From assembly GCF_004214935.1 (NCBI RefSeq), contig NZ_SFCC01000002.1:310001-374000 (forward strand): a DNA stretch of 64,000 nt. The letters run 5' to 3'. The notes beneath the pieces are model-generated. The model was not told where the DNA came from, made no database searches, and was given only the letters and a program-made list of their open reading frames with translations. How positions within the stretch are numbered: the stretch's first letter is position 1; each line of letters starts with the position of its first letter. Source of the DNA: Amycolatopsis suaedae. GTDB taxonomy: Bacteria; Actinomycetota; Actinomycetes; Mycobacteriales; Pseudonocardiaceae. The position numbers were made by a program, and so were the translations under genes. Positions 25,423 to 33,212 of the stretch are shown in pieces.

Positions 25423-26007
25423 TCAGGTGGGAGGCCGGGGTTGTGGTTTGCGACGGGTACGGATCGCGCCAGGGAACTCTCGTTGAGCCCGTTTGTTCAT
25501 GGCGGCGCCGTTGGCGAGTGAGTGTTCGATGCCTTTGCCGACCAGATCCCACAACTTCTGGTTTGAGGTGATCTTGGAGAAATCTTCCTCGACTTTTGCG
25601 CCATGTCGATCCTTCAGCTCCAGACTTGGTGTTCCGTAGGAGCCCATGCGATAGTTAACCTCGGTCAGCTCGTAGGTTCGGACAATCGTGCCTCGTATGT
25701 TGAGCCAGTCCGTGCCGGCGGACATTCTGTGCCCACGTGGGACGAGGAAGGCCAGCCCGGAAACCGCCACGACACCGACCCAGACTCCCCAGTTTCCTAT
25801 CCAGCCAAAGCCGTGCGCGAGAATCGCGATGATTACGCACAGGACGAATGTCCCGCCTCCAAATCCCCACTGCCACCGGCGGTCGCCGTATTCCCACGCC
25901 AATGGCGGCCCAGCGCCCTGCGGTCCGGGAAGCACTCTCTTCCTGTGGTAGGGCTGTTGGGAGTCCGGCGTACTGGAACTCGTGACCGGCTCGTCGTCAT
26001 CCGCCAT
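25423..26007 (-). CDS. Two-helix membrane protein, paralogue 1
   Basis: A 194-residue protein of unknown function. Two hydrophobic segments (about 50-66 and 72-88) are followed by a soluble part containing DWLNIRGTIVRTYELTEVN and ITSNQKLWDLVGKGIEHSLA. It is a clear paralogue of the next gene: both share PYHxKxVLPGP, AGPPL and ALANGA-like MNKRAQREFP. The shape (two helices plus a beta-rich domain) recalls PH-like membrane proteins, which is only inference. Lower GC than its surroundings. Confidence 0.78.
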   Translation of the reverse strand: MADDDEPVTSSSTPDSQQPYHRKRVLPGPQGAGPPLAWEYGDRRWQWGFGGGTFVLCVIIAILAHGFGWIGNWGVWVGVVAVSGLAFLVPRGHRMSAGTDWLNIRGTIVRTYELTEVNYRMGSYGTPSLELKDRHGAKVEEDFSKITSNQKLWDLVGKGIEHSLANGAAMNKRAQREFPGAIRTRRKPQPRPPT

Positions 26008-26030
26008 ATCCGCTCGTCCAGGTCTCAGTG

Positions 26031-26723
26031 CTACCCAAGTTCGGGGTTGGGGTTGCCGTCGTGATGGTTCTTGCGCCGATGGCGACCTCCGGGGGGCAAG
26101 GGTTGGTAGGTCCGCGGGATGCGGTCACCGATCGGGAATTCGCGTTGGGCGCGCTTGTTCATAGTGGCGCCGTTGGCAAGTGAATGCAGGATGCCGTTGT
26201 AGACCAGGTCCCACAGCTCCCGGTTGGACTCCATGAAGGTCATCTGCGCATCGGCTTCCCCGCCGTGCTTGTCCTTCAGTTGCAGGACGGGTGTGCCGTA
26301 GGGTCCGGTGTCGAAATTGACCTCGGTCAGTTCATAGGTCCGGACGATTCCGCCCCGTGTGTTGAGCCAGTCCGCCCCGGCGGAAATCTTGTGCCCGCGC
26401 AAAAGTAACGAGAACAGTCCACTTATTACTACAAGTCCCAGCCAGATGCTCCAATTGTCCAGCCAATCGAAGCCCTCCTTGAAAAAGGCGAGCGCGATCC
26501 CTAGAACGAGCATCGTAGCCGCTGCCCACAGCTGCAGTCGACGGTCGCCGTAGTCCCATTCCAGCGGCGGCCCGGCGTCGCTCGGACCGGGGAGCACCTT
26601 CTTGTCGTGGTAGGGCTGCTTCGGGCCGGGTTTCTTGGAGCTGCGTACGGGGGCCCTAGGAGGTCGGGGATCGCCGGTCATCCGGTCCGGCATGGGTGGT
26701 AGCGCGGCTTGTTCCTCGCTCAA
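26031..26723 (-). CDS. Two-helix membrane protein, paralogue 2
   Basis: A 230-residue paralogue of the preceding protein, with a longer Pro-rich N-terminus and a basic, Gly/His-rich tail. Two membrane segments lie at about 68-84 and 91-110; the conserved part DWLNTRGGIVRTYELTEVN follows. The central region has distinctly lower GC than the rest of the window. It is followed directly by its paralogue and preceded by the T7SS-like gene, so all five genes from 28601 down probably form one unit. Confidence 0.78.
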   Translation of the reverse strand: MSEEQAALPPMPDRMTGDPRPPRAPVRSSKKPGPKQPYHDKKVLPGPSDAGPPLEWDYGDRRLQLWAAATMLVLGIALAFFKEGFDWLDNWSIWLGLVVISGLFSLLLRGHKISAGADWLNTRGGIVRTYELTEVNFDTGPYGTPVLQLKDKHGGEADAQMTFMESNRELWDLVYNGILHSLANGATMNKRAQREFPIGDRIPRTYQPLPPGGRHRRKNHHDGNPNPELG

Positions 26724-26729
26724 CGGTCC

Positions 26730-27935
26730 TCACCTGCCGTATGCGCCACCTGGCGGCCCGTATTTTTCCACCATCCCGGGTAGTTTGCCCATGGCTTCGG
26801 CGACATCGGGACCCCACTCCTCGACCGCGAACCCGACTCCGGTGGAGATGATAAACCCGGCGACAGCGCCTACCGGGCCGCCGAACGCGGAGCCGACGGC
26901 CGCGCCGCCGAGCCCACCTGCCAGCAGACCAGCGCCATTAGAAGCTACGCTCAAGGCTGGGTCCTTCCCGCTTTCGATGTCGATCCAGACGCTTACGCCG
27001 GTGAGGCCTGTACCGACGCCCGGGATGTGTTTCAGGACGGCGGTGGATCTCGCGAGGTAGGGCGCGTTCTTTGGGATGGCCTGGGAAAGCTTGTACGTGA
27101 CTACCTTCTTAGCGGGGTCAGGAAGTTTGTCCAACCACTGGCCGACTCTGCTGGCCGCCGCCTTGTGCGCTTCGGCGTTGGCGCGGACCTGCGCGATCAT
27201 CCCCGTCACCAGGCTCTGGGCGCGAGTGCTCGAGTCCAGCGCGACGTTCTTCGCGGCACCCAGCGCCTCGTCGGCCATGGCACCGAACTTGGCCGCGCTG
27301 GCCTTCCACGTCGACTGCTGTGCGATATAGCCGGCAGCCAGCCCGGTGAGGAGGTCGGCTCCGTTGATATGCCACTTCTCGGCGACGTTGCCCAGGTAGG
27401 CGAGCAGGACGTTCTGCGAGTCGGTCTCGATCTGCCGCGCCTCGATGACCACGGCGGACGCCTCGGCGTAGGCCTGTGCCTTCTTGACCCACTCCTGCCA
27501 GGCCGCCTCGGCCCGCGCACGTGAACCCGCGGCGGCCGGTGTCTCTGGCTCGTCGGTCGAGATGGGTTGCGGCTGCGGTGGCGGTGGGCCGGGTTCGAGA
27601 ATCTCCCGATCGGTGACCACCAAGCCGGCCGCCCTGGCGATGTCCGCGGCCTGCCGCATGCGGGCACGGACCGTTTCGATGTCGTCGGTATGCAGGGCCA
27701 GAGCCACCGCCGTGCCTTGCCAGCCGTCGGAAAGCCCGTCGGCCTGTGGGCGCAGGTCTCCCATCGCGCTGTGGAAACCACTCGAACCGCTGCCGGTCCA
27801 GCCGTCGTAGGCCCGGGTGCTTGCACTCGAGGTCGCCTGCGAGCCACTGTCGGCCAGGACCGCGGCCGCCTTCATGCCCTCCGCGCAGGCACGCATACTC
27901 GCCGGATCGGCCTCCACATGGATATTCAGAGTCAT
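26730..27935 (-). CDS. WXG100-like protein with C-terminal glycine-rich membrane-active region
   Basis: A 401-residue protein. The N-terminal 100 residues are helical with a central turn containing GWTGSGSSGFHSAM, like the WxG hairpin of ESX/type VII substrates. A Pro-rich hinge (about 123-140) and a long helical part follow. Residues about 330-375 form a hydrophobic glycine-rich stretch (GAGLLAGGLGGAAVGSAFGG), as in membrane-inserting proteins. It may be a T7SS effector, but no known toxin domain is recognised. ATG 27935 has a GGGGG ribosome site. Confidence 0.68.
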   Translation of the reverse strand: MTLNIHVEADPASMRACAEGMKAAAVLADSGSQATSSASTRAYDGWTGSGSSGFHSAMGDLRPQADGLSDGWQGTAVALALHTDDIETVRARMRQAADIARAAGLVVTDREILEPGPPPPQPQPISTDEPETPAAAGSRARAEAAWQEWVKKAQAYAEASAVVIEARQIETDSQNVLLAYLGNVAEKWHINGADLLTGLAAGYIAQQSTWKASAAKFGAMADEALGAAKNVALDSSTRAQSLVTGMIAQVRANAEAHKAAASRVGQWLDKLPDPAKKVVTYKLSQAIPKNAPYLARSTAVLKHIPGVGTGLTGVSVWIDIESGKDPALSVASNGAGLLAGGLGGAAVGSAFGGPVGAVAGFIISTGVGFAVEEWGPDVAEAMGKLPGMVEKYGPPGGAYGR

Positions 27936-27951
27936 GACGTGCCCCCGGACT

Positions 27952-28239
27952 TCACGAGGGCCTCGGGCCAGGCTTGGGCAGGGTGGATTCCGCTTCCTGC
28001 TCCGCCCGTTCGTAGGCGCCACGGCCGGTGGCCACCGCGTCGGCCGCGCCCTGCAGCTTTCCGGAGAACAGGTTCATCTGGGAAGCCAGGTGCGCCATCA
28101 CACCCACGATGGCGCCGGTGACCGCTCCGGCGACCGGAGTCGGTGGTTCGGTGCCGCCGTTGATCTCCGCCGCCGCCCCGCGCAGGATTCCGGACACGTC
28201 ATTCAGCGTGACCGGATCCGTCCGGTATCCCCCGCTCAT
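27952..28239 (-). CDS. Small ESX/WXG100-type protein
   Basis: A 95-residue, mostly helical protein without Cys or signal peptide, the size of ESX partner proteins. The region GAVTGAIVGVMAHLASQMN could be the turn between helices, though a strict WxG is absent. ATG 28239 has GGAGG and overlaps the upstream gene by four bases. It is probably the partner of the larger WXG100-like protein that follows 16 bases later. Confidence 0.62.
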   Translation of the reverse strand: MSGGYRTDPVTLNDVSGILRGAAAEINGGTEPPTPVAGAVTGAIVGVMAHLASQMNLFSGKLQGAADAVATGRGAYERAEQEAESTLPKPGPRPS

Positions 28240-28601
28240 CGCTCCTCCCCGTCGTACTCCCCGTACTGCCGGATCTCCGGCGCCAGTACCGGGTCCCACA
28301 GCACGGTGTCGGCTTCGGCCAGGTGCTGGAACTCGTGCACGGCCTGGCTGCGGAACGCCGTCCAGGGCTGGTCGTCACCACAGCCCCTGACCAGGTTCTC
28401 CAGCGAACTGAACACCAGAAGCGCCCGGCTGCCGTTGTCGAGTGTTCGCAGGACGAACGTGACCCCGTCATCCCGCATCGGGGCGGCGGTCGGGGTATGG
28501 AGCGTGTCCGGTAGATCGTCGGCCTCGATCATTTCGGGGCCCAGCACGGCGGGCGCTACCTCGACGGTACGGCCCTGGTCACGGATGTTGCCAGCTTCCA
28601 T
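28236..28601 (-). CDS. SseB/SAV_915-like protein
   Basis: A 121-residue protein whose centre, LRTLDNGSRALLVFSSLE followed by LVRGCGDDQPW, matches the SseB N-terminal/SAV_915-type domain often encoded beside actinobacterial type VII secretion substrates. The precise role is unknown. ATG 28601 (GGAGGGATC before it) was chosen over an in-frame ATG five codons upstream. It is the first gene of the lower-GC group. Confidence 0.7.
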   Translation of the reverse strand: MEAGNIRDQGRTVEVAPAVLGPEMIEADDLPDTLHTPTAAPMRDDGVTFVLRTLDNGSRALLVFSSLENLVRGCGDDQPWTAFRSQAVHEFQHLAEADTVLWDPVLAPEIRQYGEYDGEER

Positions 28602-28650
28602 GATCCCTCCCTGCAACCGAGGGTAGTCAGCCGGAAGCTAGCTGATATCA

Positions 28651-28693
28651 GGTTCGCGCTATCTGCAAACATTTCACCCGAATAGCGCAAACC
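28651..28693 (-). terminator. Hairpin downstream of dedA-type gene
   Basis: GGTTCGCGCTAT at 28651-28662 pairs with ATAGCGCAAACC at 28682-28693 (11 of 12) around a 19-base loop, three bases beyond the end of the DedA gene. It is AT-richer than the surroundings and probably terminates that minus-strand transcript. Confidence 0.5.
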
Positions 28694-28695
28694 GG

Positions 28696-29388
28696 TCAGG
28701 AGGACTGCGTGGCCTCGGTGTCCTCGTCGATCGGGCGGCGCATCTCCTGGCGGTAGCGCCACACGCCGTAGGCGGTGCCGAGCACGAAGAACGCGATGCT
28801 GATCCACACCACGGCCGTCTTGACCCACGGAATCTGGTCCAGCAGCCCGGCGCCGTAGTAGCCGAGCAGCACCAGCGTCGGCACCCAGAGGATGCCGCCG
28901 GCCGTGGTGGCCAGCATGAACCGCTTCGGGTCCATCCGCACCGCGCCGGCGATGAGCGGCGCCAGCGTGCGGATCCACGGAATCCACCGCGCCGCCACGA
29001 TGGCGAAGAACCCCTTGCGGTCCAGGAACGACCGGGCCCGGTCCAGGTTGCGGCGGTTGAGCACCCGCCCACCACGCCGGGCGATGAACTTCGTGCCCGT
29101 CCCGCGGCCGATGTAGTAGCCGACCTGGTTGCCGACGACCGCGACGATCAGCGCCGCACCGGACAGCAGCCAGGCGTTCAGCTCCTCGTGGTGCTGCGCG
29201 AGCACCACGCCCGCGGCGAACAGCAGGGAGTCGCCCGGTAGGAACAGGCCGAAGATCAGCGCGCACTCGATGAAGATGAAGCTGAGCACGATCACCCAGA
29301 CGAGCACCGGGCCCGCGGTCTCCAGCCAGTCCAGGCCGAAGCCACCCCCGCCCTGTGCCTGCACCGCTGCCTGCGGAAACCCGATCAA
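28696..29388 (-). CDS. DedA family membrane protein
   Basis: A 230-residue DedA/SNARE-associated (VTT-domain) protein, thought to be a lipid flippase or proton-linked transporter in the inner membrane. Family marks are EC(A)LIFGLFLPGDSLL near the N-terminus, GNQVGYYIGRG, RWIPWIRTLAPLIAGA and the C-terminal helices. Another DedA protein lies at 43722-44432. Confidence 0.92.
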   Translation of the reverse strand: MIGFPQAAVQAQGGGGFGLDWLETAGPVLVWVIVLSFIFIECALIFGLFLPGDSLLFAAGVVLAQHHEELNAWLLSGAALIVAVVGNQVGYYIGRGTGTKFIARRGGRVLNRRNLDRARSFLDRKGFFAIVAARWIPWIRTLAPLIAGAVRMDPKRFMLATTAGGILWVPTLVLLGYYGAGLLDQIPWVKTAVVWISIAFFVLGTAYGVWRYRQEMRRPIDEDTEATQSS

Positions 29389-29427
29389 GTCGACTCACCT
29401 ACGTCCGTACCCCGGAATCCCCCGTAC

Positions 29428-29455
29428 GCCCGCAGCCTACGTCGAGGCTGCGGGC
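29428..29455 (-). terminator. Hairpin between MFS and dedA-type genes
   Basis: GCCCGCAGCC at 29428-29437 pairs perfectly with GGCTGCGGGC at 29446-29455 around eight bases. It follows the minus-strand MFS gene and probably ends its transcript before dedA. Confidence 0.55.
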
Positions 29456-29490
29456 GCCACCCAGCCGAACCGGGTAATTCGGGCAGTTGA

Positions 29491-31983
29491 CTACCGACGG
29501 TGATCGCTGGTCAGCTCGTCGATGGTCTGGTCGTAGCCGAGCCGGACGTCGTGCACCGCGTCGCCGCCGGACAGGTCCAGCCGGCTGGTCGCCGGCGGAT
29601 AACCGCTGGCCACCACGGTGTAGACGCCCTCGGGCAGGTCGCTGACGACGTACCGTCCGGTGTCGTCCGTGCGGGCCACCGCGGCGACCCTGCCCTGCTC
29701 GTCGAGGACCGTGATCCGGGCGTCGGGCACCACCCGGTCGCTCTCCGTGCGGGCCGTCCCGCTCAGCAGCACCGACCGGTCCAGCTCGACGTCCCGCTGG
29801 GCGCTGCCGCTGTCCGGCACGTCGACCGGCACCGCGACCGGGCGGAACCGCTCGGACCCGGCCACCAGCGTGTAGCTGCCTGCCTGCACCCCGGTGAACG
29901 CGTAGGCGCCGTCGCCGCCGGTGGTGCAGCTGTCGATCACCTCACCGCGGCTGTCGGTCAGCGTCACCGTCGCGCCGGGCAGCGGGCCCGCACCGGCGAT
30001 GCGGACGGTGCCCGCCAGCTCGCCGGCCCCGGTGAGCGTCACGTCCAGCGTGGCCGGACCGCCTGCCACCACCACGCTCGACGCCTGCGGCTGGTGACCC
30101 GGCGCCGAGATGATCAGCACGTAGGTGCCCGCGCCCGGCGCGCCGACCTGGTAGCCGCCGTCGCCACCGGTGGTGGCGCGGCCGACCTGGTGACCGTTGC
30201 GGTCGATCAACGTCAGCGTCGCCGCCGGAACGGGTGAGCTGTCCTGCCGCCGCACGTGCCCGCCAACCGGAGTCAGACCGTCCATTTCGGACAGTGTAAG
30301 CACCGCGTTGGTGATCGGCTCGGTCTGATGCCCGTTCGTGTGAGCCTTGCCGTTCGAGCGCGGGTCGGCCTCGCCGCCCTCGTCGAGCAGTGCCTCGCCA
30401 CCCTCCAGCGTGGCCGCGGCGGCACTCGGGCCACCGCCGGACAGCGGGATCTCCTTCATGAACATCAGCACGATCATGGCCACCACCGCGGCACCCGCGC
30501 CGAGGTAGAACACCGTGCTCAGCGACTCGGTGAAGCCGATGAAGAACGGCTTGGCCTGCTCGACCGGCAGCCGCTGGAGGAACGACGAATCCTCCATGAT
30601 GTTGCCTGCCCCGGCGACCGCTCCCGGCGGAATGCCCGCGTCGGTGAACGCCTTGGCGATGTTGTCGCCCAGCGTGCTGAACAGGATCGAGAGGAACACC
30701 GCGACACCGGTGGTGCCACCGATCTGCCGGAAGAACGTCGCCGACGCCGTGGACACCCCCATGTCCCTGCGTGGACCCGCGTTCTGCACCGCGATCATCA
30801 GCGTCTGCATCGACAGACCGAGGCCGAAGCCGATGATGAACATGTACGTCAGCGGCTGCCACAACTCGGCGTCCCAGGCGATCCTGGCGAACAGCAGCGT
30901 GCCGACGGCCATCAGGCCGGTACCGATGATCGGGAAGATCTTGTACCGCCCGGTGCGGGAGGTGATCTGCCCGGAAATGATCGACGCGCTCATGATGCCG
31001 AGCATCAGCGGCAGGCTCAGCAGACCCGCCTCGGTCGGCGAGTAGCCCTGGACGATCTGCAGGTACTGCGGGACCAGCGTGATCGAACCGAACATCGCGA
31101 TACCGACGATGAACCCGCCGAGGATGGCGACGCTGAACGTCGAGTTCCTGAACAGGCGCAGCGGCAGCAGCGCCTCGTCACCCATGACGTACTCGGCGAA
31201 CAGGAACGCGATCAGGCCGACCGCACCGGTGGCGTAGCAGATCACGGCGTCGGTGGAGCCCCAGCCCCACTCGCGGCCCTGCTCGGCGACCAGCAGCAGC
31301 GGCACCAGGCCGAGCGTCAGGAAGCCGGCGCCGAACCAGTCGATGCGGTGGTCGTGCCGCTCGTGCGGGACGTTGAGCACCTTGGCGACGACGAACAGCG
31401 CGATGATGCCGATCGGGACGTTCACCAGGAACACCCAGCGCCAGCCCTCGAGCCCGGCGAACGAGTCCAGCCCGGCGAAGAAGCCGCCGAGGACCGGGCC
31501 GAGCACCGTCGAGATGCCGAACACCGCCAGGAAGTAACCCTGGTACTTCGCCCGCCGTCGCGGCGGGACGATGTCCCCGACGATCGTCATGGCCAGCGAC
31601 ATCAGACCGCCCGCACCGAGACCCTGCACCGCGCGGAACGCCGCGAGCTGGTACATCGAGTTGGCGAACGACGACGCGGCCGAACCGATCAGGAACAGCA
31701 CGATGGCGACGATGTAGAACGGCTTGCGCCCGTAGATGTCGGACAGCTTGCCGTAGATCGGCGTCACGATCGTCGAGGTGATCAGGTACGCCGTGGTGAT
31801 CCACGCCTGCATCGACAACCCGTGCAGGTCGTCGGCGATGGTGCGGATCGAGGTACCGACGATCGTCTGGTCCAGTGCGGCCAGGAACATCCCCGTCATC
31901 AGTCCGATGAGGATGGTCACGATCTGCCGGTGGGAGAGGCCGTCCGCCTCCGTTTCCTTGACTTCTGTTGCTGCGTGGGTCAT
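29491..31983 (-). CDS. DHA2 MFS transporter with C-terminal repeated beta domains
   Basis: An 830-residue protein, about 300 longer than usual. Residues 1-545 are a 14-helix EmrB/QacA exporter (ALDQTIVGTSIRTI, KLSDIYGRKPF, GPVLGGFF). After a charged linker, from about 570, three repeats of some 80 residues follow with the carboxypeptidase-regulatory pattern: TTGGDGGYQVGAPGAGTY, TTGGDGAYAFTGVQAGSY and TDDTGRYVVSDLPEGVY. With 14 helices this tail should face the cytoplasm. ATG 31983 has GGGGGA and overlaps the MarR stop. Confidence 0.93.
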   Translation of the reverse strand: MTHAATEVKETEADGLSHRQIVTILIGLMTGMFLAALDQTIVGTSIRTIADDLHGLSMQAWITTAYLITSTIVTPIYGKLSDIYGRKPFYIVAIVLFLIGSAASSFANSMYQLAAFRAVQGLGAGGLMSLAMTIVGDIVPPRRRAKYQGYFLAVFGISTVLGPVLGGFFAGLDSFAGLEGWRWVFLVNVPIGIIALFVVAKVLNVPHERHDHRIDWFGAGFLTLGLVPLLLVAEQGREWGWGSTDAVICYATGAVGLIAFLFAEYVMGDEALLPLRLFRNSTFSVAILGGFIVGIAMFGSITLVPQYLQIVQGYSPTEAGLLSLPLMLGIMSASIISGQITSRTGRYKIFPIIGTGLMAVGTLLFARIAWDAELWQPLTYMFIIGFGLGLSMQTLMIAVQNAGPRRDMGVSTASATFFRQIGGTTGVAVFLSILFSTLGDNIAKAFTDAGIPPGAVAGAGNIMEDSSFLQRLPVEQAKPFFIGFTESLSTVFYLGAGAAVVAMIVLMFMKEIPLSGGGPSAAAATLEGGEALLDEGGEADPRSNGKAHTNGHQTEPITNAVLTLSEMDGLTPVGGHVRRQDSSPVPAATLTLIDRNGHQVGRATTGGDGGYQVGAPGAGTYVLIISAPGHQPQASSVVVAGGPATLDVTLTGAGELAGTVRIAGAGPLPGATVTLTDSRGEVIDSCTTGGDGAYAFTGVQAGSYTLVAGSERFRPVAVPVDVPDSGSAQRDVELDRSVLLSGTARTESDRVVPDARITVLDEQGRVAAVARTDDTGRYVVSDLPEGVYTVVASGYPPATSRLDLSGGDAVHDVRLGYDQTIDELTSDHRR

Positions 31984-32468
31984 GCGTTGTCCCCCTTTGC
32001 CCGGGCGGTGGCTGCGCCGAGCTGTGGATTCAAGTGCTCGATGCCGTCGTTGAGGCGTCCGAGCAGGGTGTTCAGGGTCTTGCGGTCGGCGTCGTCCCAG
32101 TCCCCGATCATCTGGGCGAGCCACCGGTTTCGTTGCTTCCGGTTCTCCTCGAAGATCCGGTACCCCTCCTGGGTCGGCTGGAGCAGGCAGGCCCGTCCGT
32201 CGCCAGGGTCAGCCGTTCGCTCCACCAGGCCGTGCGACACGAGTGCGCTGATCTGCCTGCTGATCGTCGAGATCTCCAGGTGCATGGTCTCGGCGAGCTG
32301 GCTGGTGCGCTGCGGGCCGTCGTGCACCAGGTTGAACAGCAGGGCGTACGCGGCGTGCTCGATGCCGTCGGTGCTCTGCTTCGCCACCTGGCTCTTGACC
32401 TTGTGCATGAGGCGCATGAACCGGACCATCTGGCGGCCCAGTTCCTCGACGTCGTCGGAAGGAGTCAT
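31980..32468 (-). CDS. MarR family transcriptional regulator
   Basis: A 162-residue winged-helix repressor (RTSQLAETMHLEISTISRQI as recognition region; GLVERTADPGDGRACLLQ as wing). It is co-transcribed with the MFS pump by a four-base overlap, a standard repressor-pump arrangement. ATG 32468 is used here; a TTG at 32495 in frame would fall inside the operator and is less likely. Confidence 0.92.
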   Translation of the reverse strand: MTPSDDVEELGRQMVRFMRLMHKVKSQVAKQSTDGIEHAAYALLFNLVHDGPQRTSQLAETMHLEISTISRQISALVSHGLVERTADPGDGRACLLQPTQEGYRIFEENRKQRNRWLAQMIGDWDDADRKTLNTLLGRLNDGIEHLNPQLGAATARAKGDNA

Positions 32469-32479
32469 CGGAGTCTTCT

Positions 32480-32498
32480 TAGTTGGTAGATGCAACTA
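32480..32498. promoter_or_regulatory. MarR-type operator
   Basis: TAGTTG, seven bases, CAACTA: a perfect dyad 12 bases upstream of the marR-type start. A second overlapping dyad CAACTAGTTG runs 32493-32502. Both fit MarR autoregulation of the regulator-pump operon. Confidence 0.72.
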
Positions 32499-32611
32499 GT
32501 TGTTCTCCACAAGCATGCTCCTGAGGGCATGCGGATGACAAATCCATTTCCGGTGATCTACGTCATGCCTCGTTGACGAGGTGGGGAAAAGTCCGATATT
32601 GGCGCTTTGTG

Positions 32612-33142
32612 TCAGCCCTTCAGGCGACGCAGCACCTCGTCGAAGTCCAGGTCCGCGGCGGGCTCGGTGCGACCGTCGTCGATGGCGGCCCGCAGGTACA
32701 GGCCGTCGCCGACCAGTGTGATCAACTCGGCCGTCAGTGGGTCGGTGACGGACTCCGCGATCAGGGCGTGCCAGTCCTCGGTGCACTCGCGCAGGGTGGC
32801 CGAGACCTTGGGCTCGATCGACGACATGCGGATGACCGCGAGCAGGGTGCGGAATGCGGGGTTGTCCGGTTTCGCGTCGGAGATCGACGTCCGCAGGTAG
32901 TACCGCACCGGCCCGTCCGGCGCCTTCCTGGCGAGTTCGACGTCCTCGGCGTGCAGCGTGCGTACGCGCTCCAGCAGCCCGTCGAGCAGGGCGTCCTTGG
33001 AGCCGAAGTGGTACAGCAGGCCGCCCTTCGACACCTCGGCTCTCGCCGCGACCGCCTCCAGCGTCACGGCGACTGGGCCGTGTTCGATCAGGATCTCCCG
33101 GTACGCGTCGAGGATCTGCTCGCGAGCTGAAGGGCGGGGCAT
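32612..33142 (-). CDS. TetR family transcriptional regulator
   Basis: A 176-residue TetR repressor with helix-turn-helix in VTLEAVAARAEVSKGGLLYHFG (about 24-45) and a C-terminal ligand domain of the TetR_C_33-like sort (ELITLVGDGLYLRA). ATG 33142 starts the domain; the frame is open upstream across the operators, and those codons are not protein-like. It is divergent from a DHA2 pump with two operator copies between them. Confidence 0.92.
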   Translation of the reverse strand: MPRPSAREQILDAYREILIEHGPVAVTLEAVAARAEVSKGGLLYHFGSKDALLDGLLERVRTLHAEDVELARKAPDGPVRYYLRTSISDAKPDNPAFRTLLAVIRMSSIEPKVSATLRECTEDWHALIAESVTDPLTAELITLVGDGLYLRAAIDDGRTEPAADLDFDEVLRRLKG

Positions 33143-33153
33143 GCCTTGACTGT

Positions 33154-33196
33154 ACCGTCTGGACGGTTTACATTCAAACTGTACCGTCCAGACTGT
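33154..33196. promoter_or_regulatory. Tandem TetR operators
   Basis: ACCGTC-TG-GACGGT at 33154-33167 and ACCGTC-CA-GACTGT at 33183-33196 are two near-identical 14-base dyads 29 bases apart (centre to centre), in the 70-base region between the TetR gene and the MFS gene. They are the likely binding sites controlling both. Confidence 0.8.
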
Positions 33197-33212
33197 TGAG
33201 AAAGGGACACCC

